From contig NZ_UPHT01000005.1 in NCBI RefSeq assembly GCF_900566085.1, forward strand, positions 36,979 through 100,978: a stretch of 64,000 bases of DNA. The letters run 5' to 3'. The translations under genes and the position numbers were made by a program. Position 1 is the stretch's first letter. The number at the start of each line of letters is the position of its first letter. The DNA comes from Mycobacterium attenuatum. Its GTDB lineage: Bacteria; Actinomycetota; Actinomycetes; Mycobacteriales; Mycobacteriaceae. This document shows positions 1-9,161 of the stretch, piece by piece. The notes beneath the pieces are model-generated. The model was not told the DNA's origin and made no database searches. It was given only the letters and a program-made list of their open reading frames with translations.

Positions 1-296
1 CAGCGGGGAAACGGCAGCAGCGGGTCCAGGTCGAGGTGTACTCGCCGCCCGCTGTGCCACCGCATCGGCGGTGCGAGGTGCCCGGGCCGTTCGGGAGCCG
101 AATTCGTCATGCCGAGCGCATGCCCGGTCGACTGGGCCGCCGCCTCCACCACCGGGACGATCAAGTCCAGCACCGGGCTGGCCAGCATCTCCACCGCGCC
201 CGCAGCGCTGGCCACACCACTGACCCCGGCTCGCAAGGCCTGTGTTGCCCCTCCGGTGATCACGCCGACGACGTCGGCCACACCCGGAACCCTCAT
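1..296 (-). CDS. ctpI: N-terminus of a P-type ATPase, CtpI-like (cut by the left edge)
   Basis: An open frame runs from the ATG at 296 to the window edge with no stop, giving 98 codons. The start has a purine-rich GAGAGG a few bases upstream. The visible protein begins MRVPGVADVV and is an Ala/Gly/Val-rich, amphipathic N-terminal segment. No ATPase catalytic motif falls inside the window. The name rests on position: in M. tuberculosis the order is ctpI (Rv0107c), Rv0108c, PE_PGRS1, rhomboid Rv0110, which is the order here. CtpI proteins are very long (about 1600 residues) P-type ATPases with such an N-terminal extension. The open frame is directly seen; the identity is inferred from synteny. 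Confidence 0.6.
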   Translation of the reverse strand, partial: MRVPGVADVVGVITGGATQALRAGVSGVASAAGAVEMLASPVLDLIVPVVEAAAQSTGHALGMTNSAPERPGHLAPPMRWHSGRRVHLDLDPLLPFPR

Positions 297-634
297 TCCG
301 CCACCTCTCAGTGCTTACCTCGGCCATACACGGGGGCCTTGCCGGGGCCTTGCCGGGCCTGCCGTGGCTTACCGCGCCCTAATACTCGCGGCGTGTCGAC
401 GACCTGTCCACACGGCGTGCGGTGGGCCCGGCTACCGAGTTGACGGCAAACCGAATGAGCTAAACAGACTCGGATCGAAAAAGATGGTCATTGCGGCGAT
501 CCCGGTGGCACCCAGGATCAGGATATGCGCGGAATGACCCCGTCAGCACATTACCGTGGCCGCGCCCGCCAGCGCTGAGTCGGCCGGTCGCGGCGCAGGG
601 CTATCCGGGGCAGATATTCGCGGCTGAATTTCGT
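297..634. other. Intergenic region upstream of ctpI
   Basis: No convincing gene is seen here. An 11-bp unit GGGGCCTTGCC is repeated in tandem at 333-343 and 344-354 and partly again after that. The region must carry the ctpI promoter, but I do not see clear -35/-10 elements. Confidence 0.4.
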
Positions 635-868
635 CTACAGAATGCGGTGGTTCGCCCGGCCAACGTGATAGCCGGTGGGAAAGGACTTTTCGATGACCTG
701 CAGTCGATGGTCCACCCTGGACTCGAGCTCGAGCACCACGCAGCCATCACTGACGGTCTTCGATTCGAGAACTATGTACCTTTGACCACCACCGTTGATA
801 TCGGTGATCGGGTCACCCGAGTGCAAATTTTCGACGGCCACCAATTCAGGGGTTCCGTGTGACTCCAC
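635..868 (-). CDS. small conserved hypothetical protein (Rv0108c-like)
   Basis: A minus-strand frame encodes about 77 residues from a GTG at 868 to TAG at 635. The central part, containing TDINGGGQRYIVLESKTVSD, has the balanced composition of a real small globular protein, unlike the Arg/Pro-rich composition of shadow frames. It sits where H37Rv has Rv0108c, a 69-residue hypothetical. The start is uncertain: the frame stays open upstream to 1036 and no good Shine-Dalgarno precedes the GTG. No function can be assigned. It is divergent from the PE_PGRS gene. Confidence 0.42.
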   Translation of the reverse strand: MESHGTPELVAVENLHSGDPITDINGGGQRYIVLESKTVSDGCVVLELESRVDHRLQVIEKSFPTGYHVGRANHRIL

Positions 869-1132
869 GGAACACACAGTAAGGCAATTCAGTGCACCAG
901 GGAACACCCCGAGTGCTCGTGCGACGTCGAGATCTGGCCGGCGGCAATCGTTAGCCCCGTGGTTGCGGTTCACCGCCCGACCACGGGAATGGCTGGAGGC
1001 CACGGTACGCAGCGGCATGGCCGCGCGCATGTTCATCTGAAGCGGAACATTCCTCCCCCGGTGGATGCCGGATTGCCGTTACGCTGAATTCCTGTCGGCT
1101 TCTCGACGTTGCGTCGATCGGAGATGTGAGCG

Positions 1133-2410
1133 ATGGCATTCGTGACCGCGTCGCCCGAATTGATCGCGGCAGCCGCGGCGGATCTCACGGCCATTCGCGC
1201 CGCGATCAGCTCGGCCAACGCTGCCGCGGTGATCTCGACCACAGGTGTCTTGGCCGCGGGTGCCGACGAGGTGTCGGCGGTCGTCGCCGCGCTGTTCGAC
1301 GCGCACGCGCAGGCATACCAGGCAGTGAGTGTCCAGGCGGTGGCCTTTCACGAACAGTTTGTCCGGGCGCTCGACGCGGGCGCGAGCTCCTATGCGGCGG
1401 CCGAGGCGGCCAACACGTCGCCGCTTCAGGTATTGCAGACCGTGGAGCAGAACGTGCTCAATGCCGTCAATGCGCCGACCCAGGCCCTGCTGGGTCGCCC
1501 GCTGATCGGCAACGGCACCAACGGGCTGCCCAACACCGGGCAGGACGGCGGGCCGGGTGGCCTGCTCTACGGCAACGGCGGCAACGGGGGTAGCGGTGGC
1601 GATGCCGGGATGTTCGGATTCGGCGGCGCTGGCGGTGACGGCGGCATCGGCGACGATAGCGGCGGGCATGGCGGTGCCGGTGGCATCGGCGGGCTGGTGG
1701 GTGACGGTGGTGACGGCGGGGCCGGTGGCTTCGGCAGCAACATCGACGGCGGCGCTGGCGGCGACGGCGGCAACGGCGGCGTCATAGGTACCGGCGGCGC
1801 CGGCGGGCTTGGCGGCGTTGCGGGCAGCGCCGGCGGAACTGGTGGTGGCGGCGGCCACGGCGGCCGGGGCGGTACGTTCGGCGACGGCGGAGCCGGCGGT
1901 GACGGCGGGCTGGGCGGGATTGCCGGAGGCCTCGCCGGCAAGGGCGGCGACGCCGGATTCTTCGGCAACGGCGGCGTCGGTGGCAGCGGCCAATACGGCA
2001 TCACCTCCTCGGCCGGTGGTACCGGCGGCAACGGCGGCATCGTCATTGGCAACGGCGGCAACGGCGGCATGGGCGGCATTGGCGTCCCGGGCGCCAAGGG
2101 CGGTAACGGTGGCAACGCGATCGGGCTGTTCGGCCAGGGTGGGACCGGTGGCACCGGTGGTTTCGGTATCGGCGGCAACAACGGCGGCGATGGGGGCGAC
2201 GGCGGCTTCGGCGGGCTGATCGGTAGCGGCGGCGCCGGCGGTGTCGCCGGTACCAGCATCGGACAGCCGGCCGCCGGTGGTAACGGTGGCAACGCCCGTT
2301 GGATCGGCGATGGTGGTGAGGGTGGGGACGGCATTTTCGGCGGGCCCGGAGGGGCCGGCGGCACCGGCGGAACCCTGTTCGGCTCCGACGGTGCCTCGGG
2401 GGCGAGCTAA
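1133..2410 (+). CDS. PE-PGRS family protein (PE_PGRS1 position)
   Basis: The protein has 425 residues. Residues 1-95 form a PE domain with the Pro-Glu pair at residues 8-9 ([10 protein letters not shown]) and the Ala-rich helical hairpin ending near [11 protein letters not shown] linker with [11 protein letters not shown] and QDGGPGG follows, then an uninterrupted Gly-Gly-Ala/Gly-Gly-Asn PGRS region to the C-terminus with no unique C-terminal domain. A GGAG about 10 bases upstream supports the start. PE-PGRS proteins are exported by ESX-5-type secretion to the cell surface. The gene lies at the position of Rv0109 (PE_PGRS1), just before the rhomboid gene. The repeat-rich DNA makes the exact length prone to assembly or strain variation. 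Confidence 0.93.
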   Translation: MAFVTASPELIAAAAADLTAIRAAISSANAAAVISTTGVLAAGADEVSAVVAALFDAHAQAYQAVSVQAVAFHEQFVRALDAGASSYAAAEAANTSPLQVLQTVEQNVLNAVNAPTQALLGRPLIGNGTNGLPNTGQDGGPGGLLYGNGGNGGSGGDAGMFGFGGAGGDGGIGDDSGGHGGAGGIGGLVGDGGDGGAGGFGSNIDGGAGGDGGNGGVIGTGGAGGLGGVAGSAGGTGGGGGHGGRGGTFGDGGAGGDGGLGGIAGGLAGKGGDAGFFGNGGVGGSGQYGITSSAGGTGGNGGIVIGNGGNGGMGGIGVPGAKGGNGGNAIGLFGQGGTGGTGGFGIGGNNGGDGGDGGFGGLIGSGGAGGVAGTSIGQPAAGGNGGNARWIGDGGEGGDGIFGGPGGAGGTGGTLFGSDGASGAS

Positions 2411-2577
2411 CTCGCGCCGGCCTGAACTGGAGCGATCTCCGCGTCAGCTGTGGCGCGCCTCGGGTTCCATGCAGCACAAAGACCAGGCCATCAATGCCAG
2501 CCAAGACTAAGAGCGCCAGAGATATGCCTCCGGCAACCCGCCGATGCTGTGACGCCCACTAGGGCGACAATGGTGCG

Positions 2578-3444
2578 ATGGGCAGCCCCAGCGGACCGGA
2601 GTCGCCGGTCGAAGCGCCGACCTGTTACCGGCATCCCGGCCGCCGGGCCTATGTCCGCTGCAACCGCTGCGAGCGGTATATCTGCGCGGACTGCATGCGT
2701 GACGCCGCTGTCGGGCACCAATGTGTGCAGTGTGTCCAGGCGGGTGCGCGGACTGTTCGACAGCCGCGAACGCGCTTGGGCGGACGGCAGCGCTCGGCCA
2801 TGCCGGTGCTCACTTACGCGCTGATTGCGATCAATGTGATGGCCTTTATCCTGCAGATGTCTTCGGGGAAGCTGGAAAAGCAGCTGGCGCTGTGGTCACC
2901 CGCGGTGGCCGACGGCCAGCTGTACCGGTTGGTGACCTCGGCGTTCCTGCACTACGGCGCGGCACATCTGCTGCTGAACATGTGGGCGCTGTATATCGTG
3001 GGCCCGCCACTCGAAATCTGGCTGGGGCGGCTGCGTTTCGGCGCGCTGTACGCGTTGAGCGGGCTGGGCGGGTCGGTGCTGGTCTATCTGCTGGCGCCGC
3101 TGAATGTCGCGACGGCCGGCGCTTCGGGCGCAATCTTCGGCTTGTTCGGCGCCACTTTCGTGGTGAGTAAGCGGCTGGCCCTCGACGTGCGCTGGGTCGG
3201 CGCGGTCATTGCGATCAACCTGGTCTTCACCTTCGTCGTTCCGGCGGTCAGTTCGCAACTGATCAGCTGGCAAGGGCATGTGGGCGGGCTGGTCACCGGT
3301 GGGCTGGTCGGGGCGGCCTACGTTTACCCGCCGCGGGAACGTCGGAACGTAATCCAAGTCGCGGCGACGGTCATGGTTCTGGTCGTGTCGGCCGCGCTGA
3401 TCTGGTGGCGCACCGCCGGTTTGCTCGCGGAGTTTGCGGTGTGA
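2578..3444 (+). CDS. rhomboid family serine protease with N-terminal zinc-binding motif (Rv0110-like)
   Basis: The 288-residue intramembrane protease has an N-terminal Cys/His cluster at residues 16-52 (C16, H19, C28, C31, C36, C39, H47, C49, C52) that resembles a B-box zinc finger. Six or seven membrane segments follow. The rhomboid features are HLLLN at 130-134, the catalytic GASG with Ser183, and the catalytic His234 in WQGHVGG. Rhomboids cleave transmembrane substrates within the membrane. The final codons overlap the next gene's GTG start (GTGA), so the two are probably translationally coupled. The protein corresponds to Rv0110, which is slightly shorter in M. tuberculosis as I recall. 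Confidence 0.92.
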   Translation: MGSPSGPESPVEAPTCYRHPGRRAYVRCNRCERYICADCMRDAAVGHQCVQCVQAGARTVRQPRTRLGGRQRSAMPVLTYALIAINVMAFILQMSSGKLEKQLALWSPAVADGQLYRLVTSAFLHYGAAHLLLNMWALYIVGPPLEIWLGRLRFGALYALSGLGGSVLVYLLAPLNVATAGASGAIFGLFGATFVVSKRLALDVRWVGAVIAINLVFTFVVPAVSSQLISWQGHVGGLVTGGLVGAAYVYPPRERRNVIQVAATVMVLVVSAALIWWRTAGLLAEFAV

Positions 3445-3911
3445 GCTGGTGGGCGGTCTGCGCAGAGCGGGCGTTGTCCGAATCGGTACCAGCGCAACCG
3501 GATTGGGTCCGCGATTTCTACGTGGACCTGGACCAGATCAAGCTCGCGCACCCACTGATCATGTCGGTTCAGCCGACGGACTGCCGCGAATCCGCTAACG
3601 GGTACCTGCAGAGCTATCGGGTTGTGGATCGAATACCACTGGGGCCCTTGAGGATCCGGACCAGCTACCGGGTAAGGCTGTACGTACCCGTCCAAGGCGA
3701 TGTCAGCACCGAGGCCGACCAGTGGCCGCGGATCCAGTTACGTGTAACGGTGAGTTTCGAGCCGATCGACACCGGGACCCGGCTCACCGAGCGAATCCGG
3801 ATCACCGCGCCGCGGCTACTGGCCGCGTTCACCATCCGCGAGGCGGTCAAGGCGCATCGGGCGATGCTGTCCGGCATCCGCGGCCACTTCGAATGCCGCT
3901 CGGCCGGATAG
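3441..3911 (+). CDS. SRPBCC (START-like) domain protein
   Basis: The protein has 156 residues from the GTG at 3441, which overlaps the rhomboid stop as GTGA. The pattern of beta strands plus a C-terminal helix (ITAPRLLAAFTIREAVKAHR) fits the SRPBCC/polyketide-cyclase helix-grip fold, which binds hydrophobic ligands. An upstream GTG at 3405 would put the start inside the rhomboid gene and add unlikely residues, so the coupled start is preferred. No catalytic residues are diagnostic, so only the fold family is called. Because of the coupling, a role in the membrane neighbourhood of the rhomboid is possible but not shown. Confidence 0.7.
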   Translation: MSWWAVCAERALSESVPAQPDWVRDFYVDLDQIKLAHPLIMSVQPTDCRESANGYLQSYRVVDRIPLGPLRIRTSYRVRLYVPVQGDVSTEADQWPRIQLRVTVSFEPIDTGTRLTERIRITAPRLLAAFTIREAVKAHRAMLSGIRGHFECRSAG

Positions 3912-4133
3912 GCGAGCACGCGGCGGCGGGTTAGCGCTGCATAGGGAGGCTTGCGCGCCACTTGAGAAACGGTTACCACCTATGCAACGCGCTGCCGGCG
4001 TCGACAATGTTGGCCCAGTCGTCATCTGCGCGCGTGCCTGCGCTAGTTCCGTCAATGTTGGCAATGTATCCATAACATATATATGTCCAACCGGACGTCA
4101 GAGCACGGCGCGTTACAACCAGCTGATCTCAAC

Positions 4134-4165
4134 GGCTTGCCGCACGAGTAGCGCTGCGGCAAGCC
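4134..4165. terminator. 11-bp perfect stem-loop between convergent genes
   Basis: GGCTTGCCGCA (4134-4144) is perfectly complementary to TGCGGCAAGCC (4155-4165) across a 10-nt loop. It lies in the 351-bp gap between the convergent SRPBCC gene (+) and the SDR gene (-), so it could end both transcripts. There is no T-tract, which is common for mycobacterial stem-loop terminators. The rest of the gap (3912-4262) shows nothing else convincing; it includes an AT-rich stretch near 4070-4085. Confidence 0.6.
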
Positions 4166-4262
4166 AATTCCTGCGGCCTTTGCCCCAAGCCTGCCCTAAC
4201 CTAACGAGAAGACGCACCGGCCCTCGAATCGATCGCGCGCAAATCGATGGGGAAAATCGAAT

Positions 4263-5036
4263 CTATTCGGTTTTCCACCGCGCGGTCAGCGCCGAATCGG
4301 AGAGGTATTTCGTGGAGCTCCAGCCGCCGTCGACGACGATCGTCTGACCGTTGATGAATGACCCGCCGGGGGAGCACAGGAATGCCACGGTGCTGGCGAC
4401 GTCCTCGACGGTGCCAAGCCGGGTATGCGGCGTCATCTCCACATTGATCCGCCGGAACCGCTCGTCCTGCAGTCGGTGTTCGGTCATCGGCGTCTGGATG
4501 ACCCCGGGAGCCACCGCGTTGCACCGAATTCCCTGCGCACCGTATTGGCAGGCGATGTGGGTGGTCAGGGCGGTCAGCCCACCCTTGGCCGCCGAGTAGG
4601 CCCCGCCGCGCATGCCGCCGACGACGGCGAACGTGGAGGTGATGTTGACGATCCCCGCGCCGGCGGACAGGTGCGGCAGCACCTCGCGAATCAGCCGGAA
4701 CGGCGCGCGCAGCATCAAATTCAGGAAGTGGTCCAGGGATTCGTCGTCGGTCTCGTGCAGCGGCTTGGGGCTGCCCACTCCGGCGGCATTGACCAGGAAA
4801 TGTACACGCCCCCAGCGGGTTAACGCGGCATCGGTGATCCGCCGTGGGGCGTCGTCATCGGTCAGGTCGAGTGCACAGGTAGCCACTCGGTCGGGATCGC
4901 CGATCACACCTGCCAACTCGGCAAGTTTGCCGCCATTGCGTCCCGTCGCCAGTACGGCCATGCCCATCTCGGCAAGCCTTGCCGCGCAGCCGAACCCGAT
5001 CCCACCCGTTGCACCCGTGACGACCGCCACCTGCAT
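4263..5036 (-). CDS. short-chain dehydrogenase/reductase
   Basis: This classical SDR has 257 residues. It carries the cofactor-binding TGATGGIG at 7-14, NAAG at 83-86, a catalytic Ser134 (NITST), Y147-S-A-A-K151, and the PG motif [11 protein letters not shown]. It would oxidise or reduce a hydroxyl/carbonyl on a pathway intermediate with NAD(P). It is the last gene of the minus-strand operon propeller, GntR, ligase, SDR. Only 1 base separates the ligase stop from this ATG. In a catabolic cluster a 3-hydroxyacyl or alicyclic alcohol substrate is plausible, but the sequence does not fix it. Confidence 0.88.
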   Translation of the reverse strand: MQVAVVTGATGGIGFGCAARLAEMGMAVLATGRNGGKLAELAGVIGDPDRVATCALDLTDDDAPRRITDAALTRWGRVHFLVNAAGVGSPKPLHETDDESLDHFLNLMLRAPFRLIREVLPHLSAGAGIVNITSTFAVVGGMRGGAYSAAKGGLTALTTHIACQYGAQGIRCNAVAPGVIQTPMTEHRLQDERFRRINVEMTPHTRLGTVEDVASTVAFLCSPGGSFINGQTIVVDGGWSSTKYLSDSALTARWKTE

Positions 5037-5037
5037 C

Positions 5038-6636
5038 TCAGTGCTCGACTTTCATCAGCGCCGCCTTGATGTGGTGCTTAAGTATCTTTCCCGCGTCATT
5101 CTTCGGCAGGCAATCCCAGATCACCAGCTGTTCGGGAATTTTGAACCGCGCCAGGCCGGCGGCTTCCAGGAAGCTGCGTAACTGGGCCAGCACCGGGCCG
5201 GGCGGGCTCGTGGGTACGACGACGGCGCAGGCCCGTTCCCCGGTGCGATCGTCGGGCAGCCCGACGATGGCGATCTCGGCGATGCCCGGGTGGCCGGCCA
5301 GGATGTCCTCGACTTCCTTGGGTGAGATGTTCTCACCGTTGCGGATGATGATGTCCTTGGCGCGTCCGGTGACCACCAGGTAGTCGTCGTCGACCCAGCG
5401 CCCCAGGTCTCCGGTGCGGAAATAACCCTCGGCGTCGAAGGAACCGGACTCGTCGTCGGGGTGCTGGTAGCCGGCCAGCATCTGGGGTCCGCGCACCAGG
5501 ATCTCCCCGTCTGCCAGCCTGACGTCGGCGAGGCCGACCCGCCCGTCGGTGTCGGCGGCATGGTCGCGGTGATCCGGCGAGCCGACGGTGGTAACCGGGA
5601 CCTCCGTCGATCCGTAAACGCGGGTGATTACTGAGTGCGCGAAATATGTTGCCGCCCTGCGGATCAGCGACGGTGATGCGGACGCGCCACCACACACGAA
5701 GAGCTTCAGGTCCGGCAGCCTGGCATCGGCGCGTTGCGCGGTGGTCAGCAGTTGCTCCAAGAACGGTGTGGCACCGGCCATATGGGTGCAGCGCTCGGTC
5801 CGCATGAGCCGCAGCGCATCGTCGGCGTTCCACCGGTCCATCAGCACCGCGGTGGTGCCCAGCAGCAGCGGACATTCGAATGCATAGATCGAGCCGCCGA
5901 TGTGTGCGATCGGGGACGGGACCATAAAGGTGTCGCCCGGCTCGACCAGCCAGTGCTCACCAATTTGGCGGATCAGCGCATGAATCGAGTTATGAGTGTG
6001 CAGAACACCTTTCGCGCGTCCGGTGGTTCCGGAGGTATACAGGATCATGCGCACGGCATCGGGATCCGGATCAGGCAGCCGGTAGCCGGCCACCGGTCCG
6101 GTGACCAGCGACCGGAATGGGAGCTGACTCGGGTCGCAATTCCCCCGCACGACCACGACATCGGGTGGCGACACCAGCTCGGCGATCACCCGCCGCAGCA
6201 TCGCGCAGTAATCCTGGCGGCCGAAACGCGCAGGGACGAAGACCATTCGGCTGTCGGCGTCGTCGAGGATGAACCGCAGCTCGCGATCCCGCAGGGACGG
6301 CAGGATCGGGTTGGCCACCATTCCGGCCAGCGTTGCGGCCAGGTATATCACCGCGGCCTCGTGCCAGTTGGGCAACATGAACGACACCACACTGTGCGGC
6401 GGCAGCCGCGCGTAGAGCGCGTCTGCCAGCGTGGTTGCCCGGTGATGCAGGGTTTGGCAATCCAGCCGCTGATCGCCGTCGACCAGCGCCACCCGGTGCG
6501 GGGTGTTCCGCGCGGCCCGGCGCAGCGCATCGGCCAGCGTTTCGCCCACCCACCAGCCGCGTGCATACGCCTCGGCGGCGCGTTCGTCATCCCAACGTAT
6601 CCATCGGCCGCCGATCAGCTTGCGGTCTGGGACCAT
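5038..6636 (-). CDS. acyl-CoA synthetase (AMP-forming, FadD-type)
   Basis: The protein has 532 residues from the ATG at 6636, two bases after the GntR stop (TGA-CC-ATG). The frame stays open further upstream, but that part lies inside the GntR gene. It has the ANL-superfamily motifs: P-loop [18 protein letters not shown], the hinge region YFRTGDLG and [20 protein letters not shown], and the catalytic lysine in [10 protein letters not shown] near the C-terminus. It activates a carboxylic acid to its CoA thioester through an acyl-adenylate. General similarity is to cyclohexanecarboxylate/medium-chain ligases. Within this island it probably activates the acid released after ring cleavage. Confidence 0.9.
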   Translation of the reverse strand: MVPDRKLIGGRWIRWDDERAAEAYARGWWVGETLADALRRAARNTPHRVALVDGDQRLDCQTLHHRATTLADALYARLPPHSVVSFMLPNWHEAAVIYLAATLAGMVANPILPSLRDRELRFILDDADSRMVFVPARFGRQDYCAMLRRVIAELVSPPDVVVVRGNCDPSQLPFRSLVTGPVAGYRLPDPDPDAVRMILYTSGTTGRAKGVLHTHNSIHALIRQIGEHWLVEPGDTFMVPSPIAHIGGSIYAFECPLLLGTTAVLMDRWNADDALRLMRTERCTHMAGATPFLEQLLTTAQRADARLPDLKLFVCGGASASPSLIRRAATYFAHSVITRVYGSTEVPVTTVGSPDHRDHAADTDGRVGLADVRLADGEILVRGPQMLAGYQHPDDESGSFDAEGYFRTGDLGRWVDDDYLVVTGRAKDIIIRNGENISPKEVEDILAGHPGIAEIAIVGLPDDRTGERACAVVVPTSPPGPVLAQLRSFLEAAGLARFKIPEQLVIWDCLPKNDAGKILKHHIKAALMKVEH

Positions 6637-6638
6637 GG

Positions 6639-7388
6639 TCAGCCGCGCATCCGCCGCATTGTCATCGAGTGACGAAACCGTGATGCGGGATGGGTGTTGA
6701 GTGTGACCTGGGCGACCTGCCCGTCGGACGCGGTGTAGGTGCGCCGCACTTGCAGGGCAGCCGAACCCGGGTCGACGTCCAGACCGTCCGCCAGCGCTGG
6801 CGAAACGAGGACTGCGGCAATTTCTTGATGAACCTCGACGATACTGAGCCCGAACAGATCTTCGATCAGCGGGAAAACGGGACCGTGGTGACGCTGCAGC
6901 AGCCTGCCTACTGCGGCAAACGCCCGGTTGACGTAGTACTCGGTGCGGCACAGCGCAATCCCGGCAGGCTCGGCACCTTCAGTAAGCCGAAACCCACGAA
7001 CGCCCAGCCACTGCTCACCGCCGGCCAGCCCGGTGCGGTCCGCCAACTCGTCGTCGACGGTGACCATGGCGATCGATTCGATCGCGAATCGGGTGCTGGT
7101 GGCGAACGCGAGCAGATCGTTGATCGACATGACGTGCTGGACATAGGAATCGGCCGACGGCCGCGGCATGACCAGCGTGCCGGAGCGTGGTCGCGATAAC
7201 ACCAGGTTGTCATCGCGCAGCCGCCGCAATGCTTCACGAACGGTGTAGCGGCTCACCGCGAACCGCTCGCACAACTCATGCTCGGTCGGCAACTGCGACC
7301 CCACCGGATAAAGCCCATCAACAATCTCTTTGCGCAGCGTCCGTGCCACCTGCAGGTAGCGGTGCTCGATCGCCTTGGATTCGGACAC
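6639..7388 (-). CDS. GntR family regulator, HutC/UTRA type
   Basis: The protein has 249 residues and a GTG start at 7388. Residues 1-75 form a winged helix with the GntR signature (LPTEHELCERFAVSRYTVRE). The rest, including LFGLSIVEVHQEIAAV and ALQVRRTYTASDGQVAQV, is a UTRA effector-binding domain that binds a small carboxylate or CoA-type ligand. The gene is embedded in the minus-strand operon between the propeller and the ligase. It is the obvious candidate to bind the two GTC-N2-GAC sites in the divergent promoter near 9.05-9.16 kb, so the circuit would be autoregulatory with induction by a pathway intermediate. The operator assignment is inference. Confidence 0.92.
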   Translation of the reverse strand: MSESKAIEHRYLQVARTLRKEIVDGLYPVGSQLPTEHELCERFAVSRYTVREALRRLRDDNLVLSRPRSGTLVMPRPSADSYVQHVMSINDLLAFATSTRFAIESIAMVTVDDELADRTGLAGGEQWLGVRGFRLTEGAEPAGIALCRTEYYVNRAFAAVGRLLQRHHGPVFPLIEDLFGLSIVEVHQEIAAVLVSPALADGLDVDPGSAALQVRRTYTASDGQVAQVTLNTHPASRFRHSMTMRRMRG

Positions 7389-7399
7389 GTTGACGCCCT

Positions 7400-9037
7400 T
7401 CAGGATTCCTGGGCCGACGGACGAAGGGCCAGTATGCTGCCGTCGGCGTCCGCGGACACGTACAGGGTGCCGTCGGGGCCGGCGGCGATGCCGGCAAACG
7501 GGCCCTGTGGTCCGGAGAACGGCGGCATGCCGCGCAGCGGCTTGGGCGTGATCCCGGGCGGAGCGCCGACCGGCAGATCGGATGCGATGGTGTGCCGGTC
7601 GCCGCTGCCGAGGTCGAAACGGACGAGTTCCTTTGCGCCGGAGTCGACGACAAATACATGGCGGCCGAGCGCCACAATGCCCTGGGGACGTTGCAGGCCA
7701 ACCAGCAGCGTGCCGCTGTCGCCGATACCGCGCACTCGTCCGGCTCCTGCCTCGGAGACCAGGAAGGTGCCGTCGGCTGTGATTGCCACGCCAATCGGCT
7801 CACTCAGGCCCGATGCCAGCACATCGACCCGGCCGCCATCGATCGACAGCACCCGTCCGGTCCCCAGCTCGGCCACCACCACTGCTCCGGACGAAGCCAC
7901 CACCACGCCGTAGAGTTGGTCGAAACCGCCTGCTAGGAGATCACTTTCGCCGGCTTCCGGCCGGTAGCGGGCCACGTTGCCGGTGGACGTGGTGACCACG
8001 AATTCCCCTGGGCCAACGGCCGTCACGCCGCGCAGGAAACCGGGATATCCCGGCGTGAACAGCATCCCGGCGGTGCGCAGCGTGCTGTCCCCCGAAAAGC
8101 CGTAGAAGTAGCTTCCGTCGGCGATGTAGAGATTTCCGTCCGTGCCGACCGTCAGGTCCAGTGGCCAATTCAATCCCCCTTCCAGCACGGGGCGGGCGGT
8201 GCCATCGCGAAGGATTTCGGTGATCGCACCGGTGAAATTCGAGACGAACAGCCGCTCACCGACGAACGTCAGGTTGTCCAGGCCGGGAGTCAGTGTCGCC
8301 AGCACTGTCCGGTCCCCGGTGCGCGGATCGATCGCCAGCACCTGCCCGCTGTGCACCTGGGTGGAAACGAGCCGGCCGTCGGGATCGAACTTCACGGCGT
8401 CGGGAACACCGAGGTCGCCGGCCACGCATTCCGGGACGCCGCCGTCGGGATCGATGCGCCAAATCTCGTTGGCGCCCATGACCGGGAAGTACAGCAACCC
8501 GTCCGGCCCGACATCCATGGCGTTGGGTAACGGCACGTTCTCCAGCAGGACCCGCGGCGCGCCGCCGTTGAGGTCGAGTTCTAGCAGGCGTCCGGCTTCG
8601 CGGCATTCGCCGACCAACAACCGGCCCTGATGAAAGGTGATGCCGTTCGCGGACGGCACGTCGTCCCGAAGCACGCGGGTGCCGCCGGCCTGGTCACGCA
8701 CGCTGACCCGCCCATCCATCACCTCGGTCGCATAGAGGTTGCCGTCGGGGCCGAACGCGATGTCGTCGGGTGCGACGATCTGGCCTCCTTTGGGACTGAT
8801 GGTGTCGAGGTTCCCGGTCGCCACATCGAGCGCGCTGATCTGACTGCCGGTCACCTGCGCGATGTAGATGCGGCCGTCCTGGCCCGTGCGCAAACCGTTG
8901 GCGCCGAACAGGCGGCTGGGCATAGTAAGCCGGGTGAAGTTCCAGCCGTCGGCAACGCTCGGCGGCCGCTCAGTCAGGTAGCGGCCGGAAGCTTCGAGGT
9001 GTCGCGGTCCGGTTCCGGCTGTCACTGCTCGGACCAT
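7400..9037 (-). CDS. SMP-30/gluconolactonase-like beta-propeller protein, double length
   Basis: The protein has 545 residues from the ATG at 9037. The frame is open to 9157, but a start there would overlap the second operator, and the first operator lies 15 bases before 9037. Repeated blades of the form D-G-N-L-Y or D-G-x-L (FGPDGNLYATE, GPDGLLYFPV, GTDGNLYIAD, GPDGTLYVSA) run through the whole length. SMP-30 lactonases have about 300 residues with one six-bladed propeller, so this looks like two propellers in tandem. No signal peptide is seen, so it is probably cytoplasmic. Beside a Baeyer-Villiger monooxygenase, hydrolysis of the resulting lactone is an attractive role. A strictosidine-synthase-like or purely structural role is the alternative. 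Confidence 0.8.
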   Translation of the reverse strand: MVRAVTAGTGPRHLEASGRYLTERPPSVADGWNFTRLTMPSRLFGANGLRTGQDGRIYIAQVTGSQISALDVATGNLDTISPKGGQIVAPDDIAFGPDGNLYATEVMDGRVSVRDQAGGTRVLRDDVPSANGITFHQGRLLVGECREAGRLLELDLNGGAPRVLLENVPLPNAMDVGPDGLLYFPVMGANEIWRIDPDGGVPECVAGDLGVPDAVKFDPDGRLVSTQVHSGQVLAIDPRTGDRTVLATLTPGLDNLTFVGERLFVSNFTGAITEILRDGTARPVLEGGLNWPLDLTVGTDGNLYIADGSYFYGFSGDSTLRTAGMLFTPGYPGFLRGVTAVGPGEFVVTTSTGNVARYRPEAGESDLLAGGFDQLYGVVVASSGAVVVAELGTGRVLSIDGGRVDVLASGLSEPIGVAITADGTFLVSEAGAGRVRGIGDSGTLLVGLQRPQGIVALGRHVFVVDSGAKELVRFDLGSGDRHTIASDLPVGAPPGITPKPLRGMPPFSGPQGPFAGIAAGPDGTLYVSADADGSILALRPSAQES

Positions 9038-9051
9038 AGCAATCGCAACCT

Positions 9052-9063
9052 GGTCCAGACAAT
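9052..9063. promoter_or_regulatory. GntR operator candidate, copy 1
   Basis: GGTCCAGACAAT lies 15 bases upstream of the propeller start. It shares GTCCAGACAA with copy 2, and its palindromic core TGGTC-CA-GACAA differs at one arm position from the perfect TTGTC-N2-GACAA. The GTC-N2-GAC pattern is the usual shape of GntR-family operators. Confidence 0.6.
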
Positions 9064-9146
9064 ATGATGAGCGCAGTTCGGGCCGAGGTTGACGCACCAT
9101 GCTGCTAGCGAGAATCATGTTCTTCTGTGGGTGCATGTCGTTATCT

Positions 9147-9158
9147 TGTCCAGACAAT
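9147..9158. promoter_or_regulatory. GntR operator candidate, copy 2, at the leaderless SDR promoter
   Basis: TTGTCCAGACAA is a perfect inverted repeat (TTGTC/GACAA, 2-bp centre) ending 3 bases before the ATG at 9162. A -10-like TATCTT sits at 9143-9148 and no Shine-Dalgarno precedes the ATG, so the downstream operon may be leaderless or nearly so. A repressor bound here would cover the transcription start. Confidence 0.65.
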
Positions 9159-9161
9159 TAG

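Noticed and set aside
491..862. 123-codon plus-strand frame upstream of PE_PGRS1
   Set aside because: It overlaps the better minus-strand small gene and has no ribosome-binding site or recognisable domain.
1567..2364. Proline-rich 265-codon minus-strand frame
   Set aside because: It is the antisense of the GGC-rich PGRS region, where Gly codons read as Pro on the other strand.
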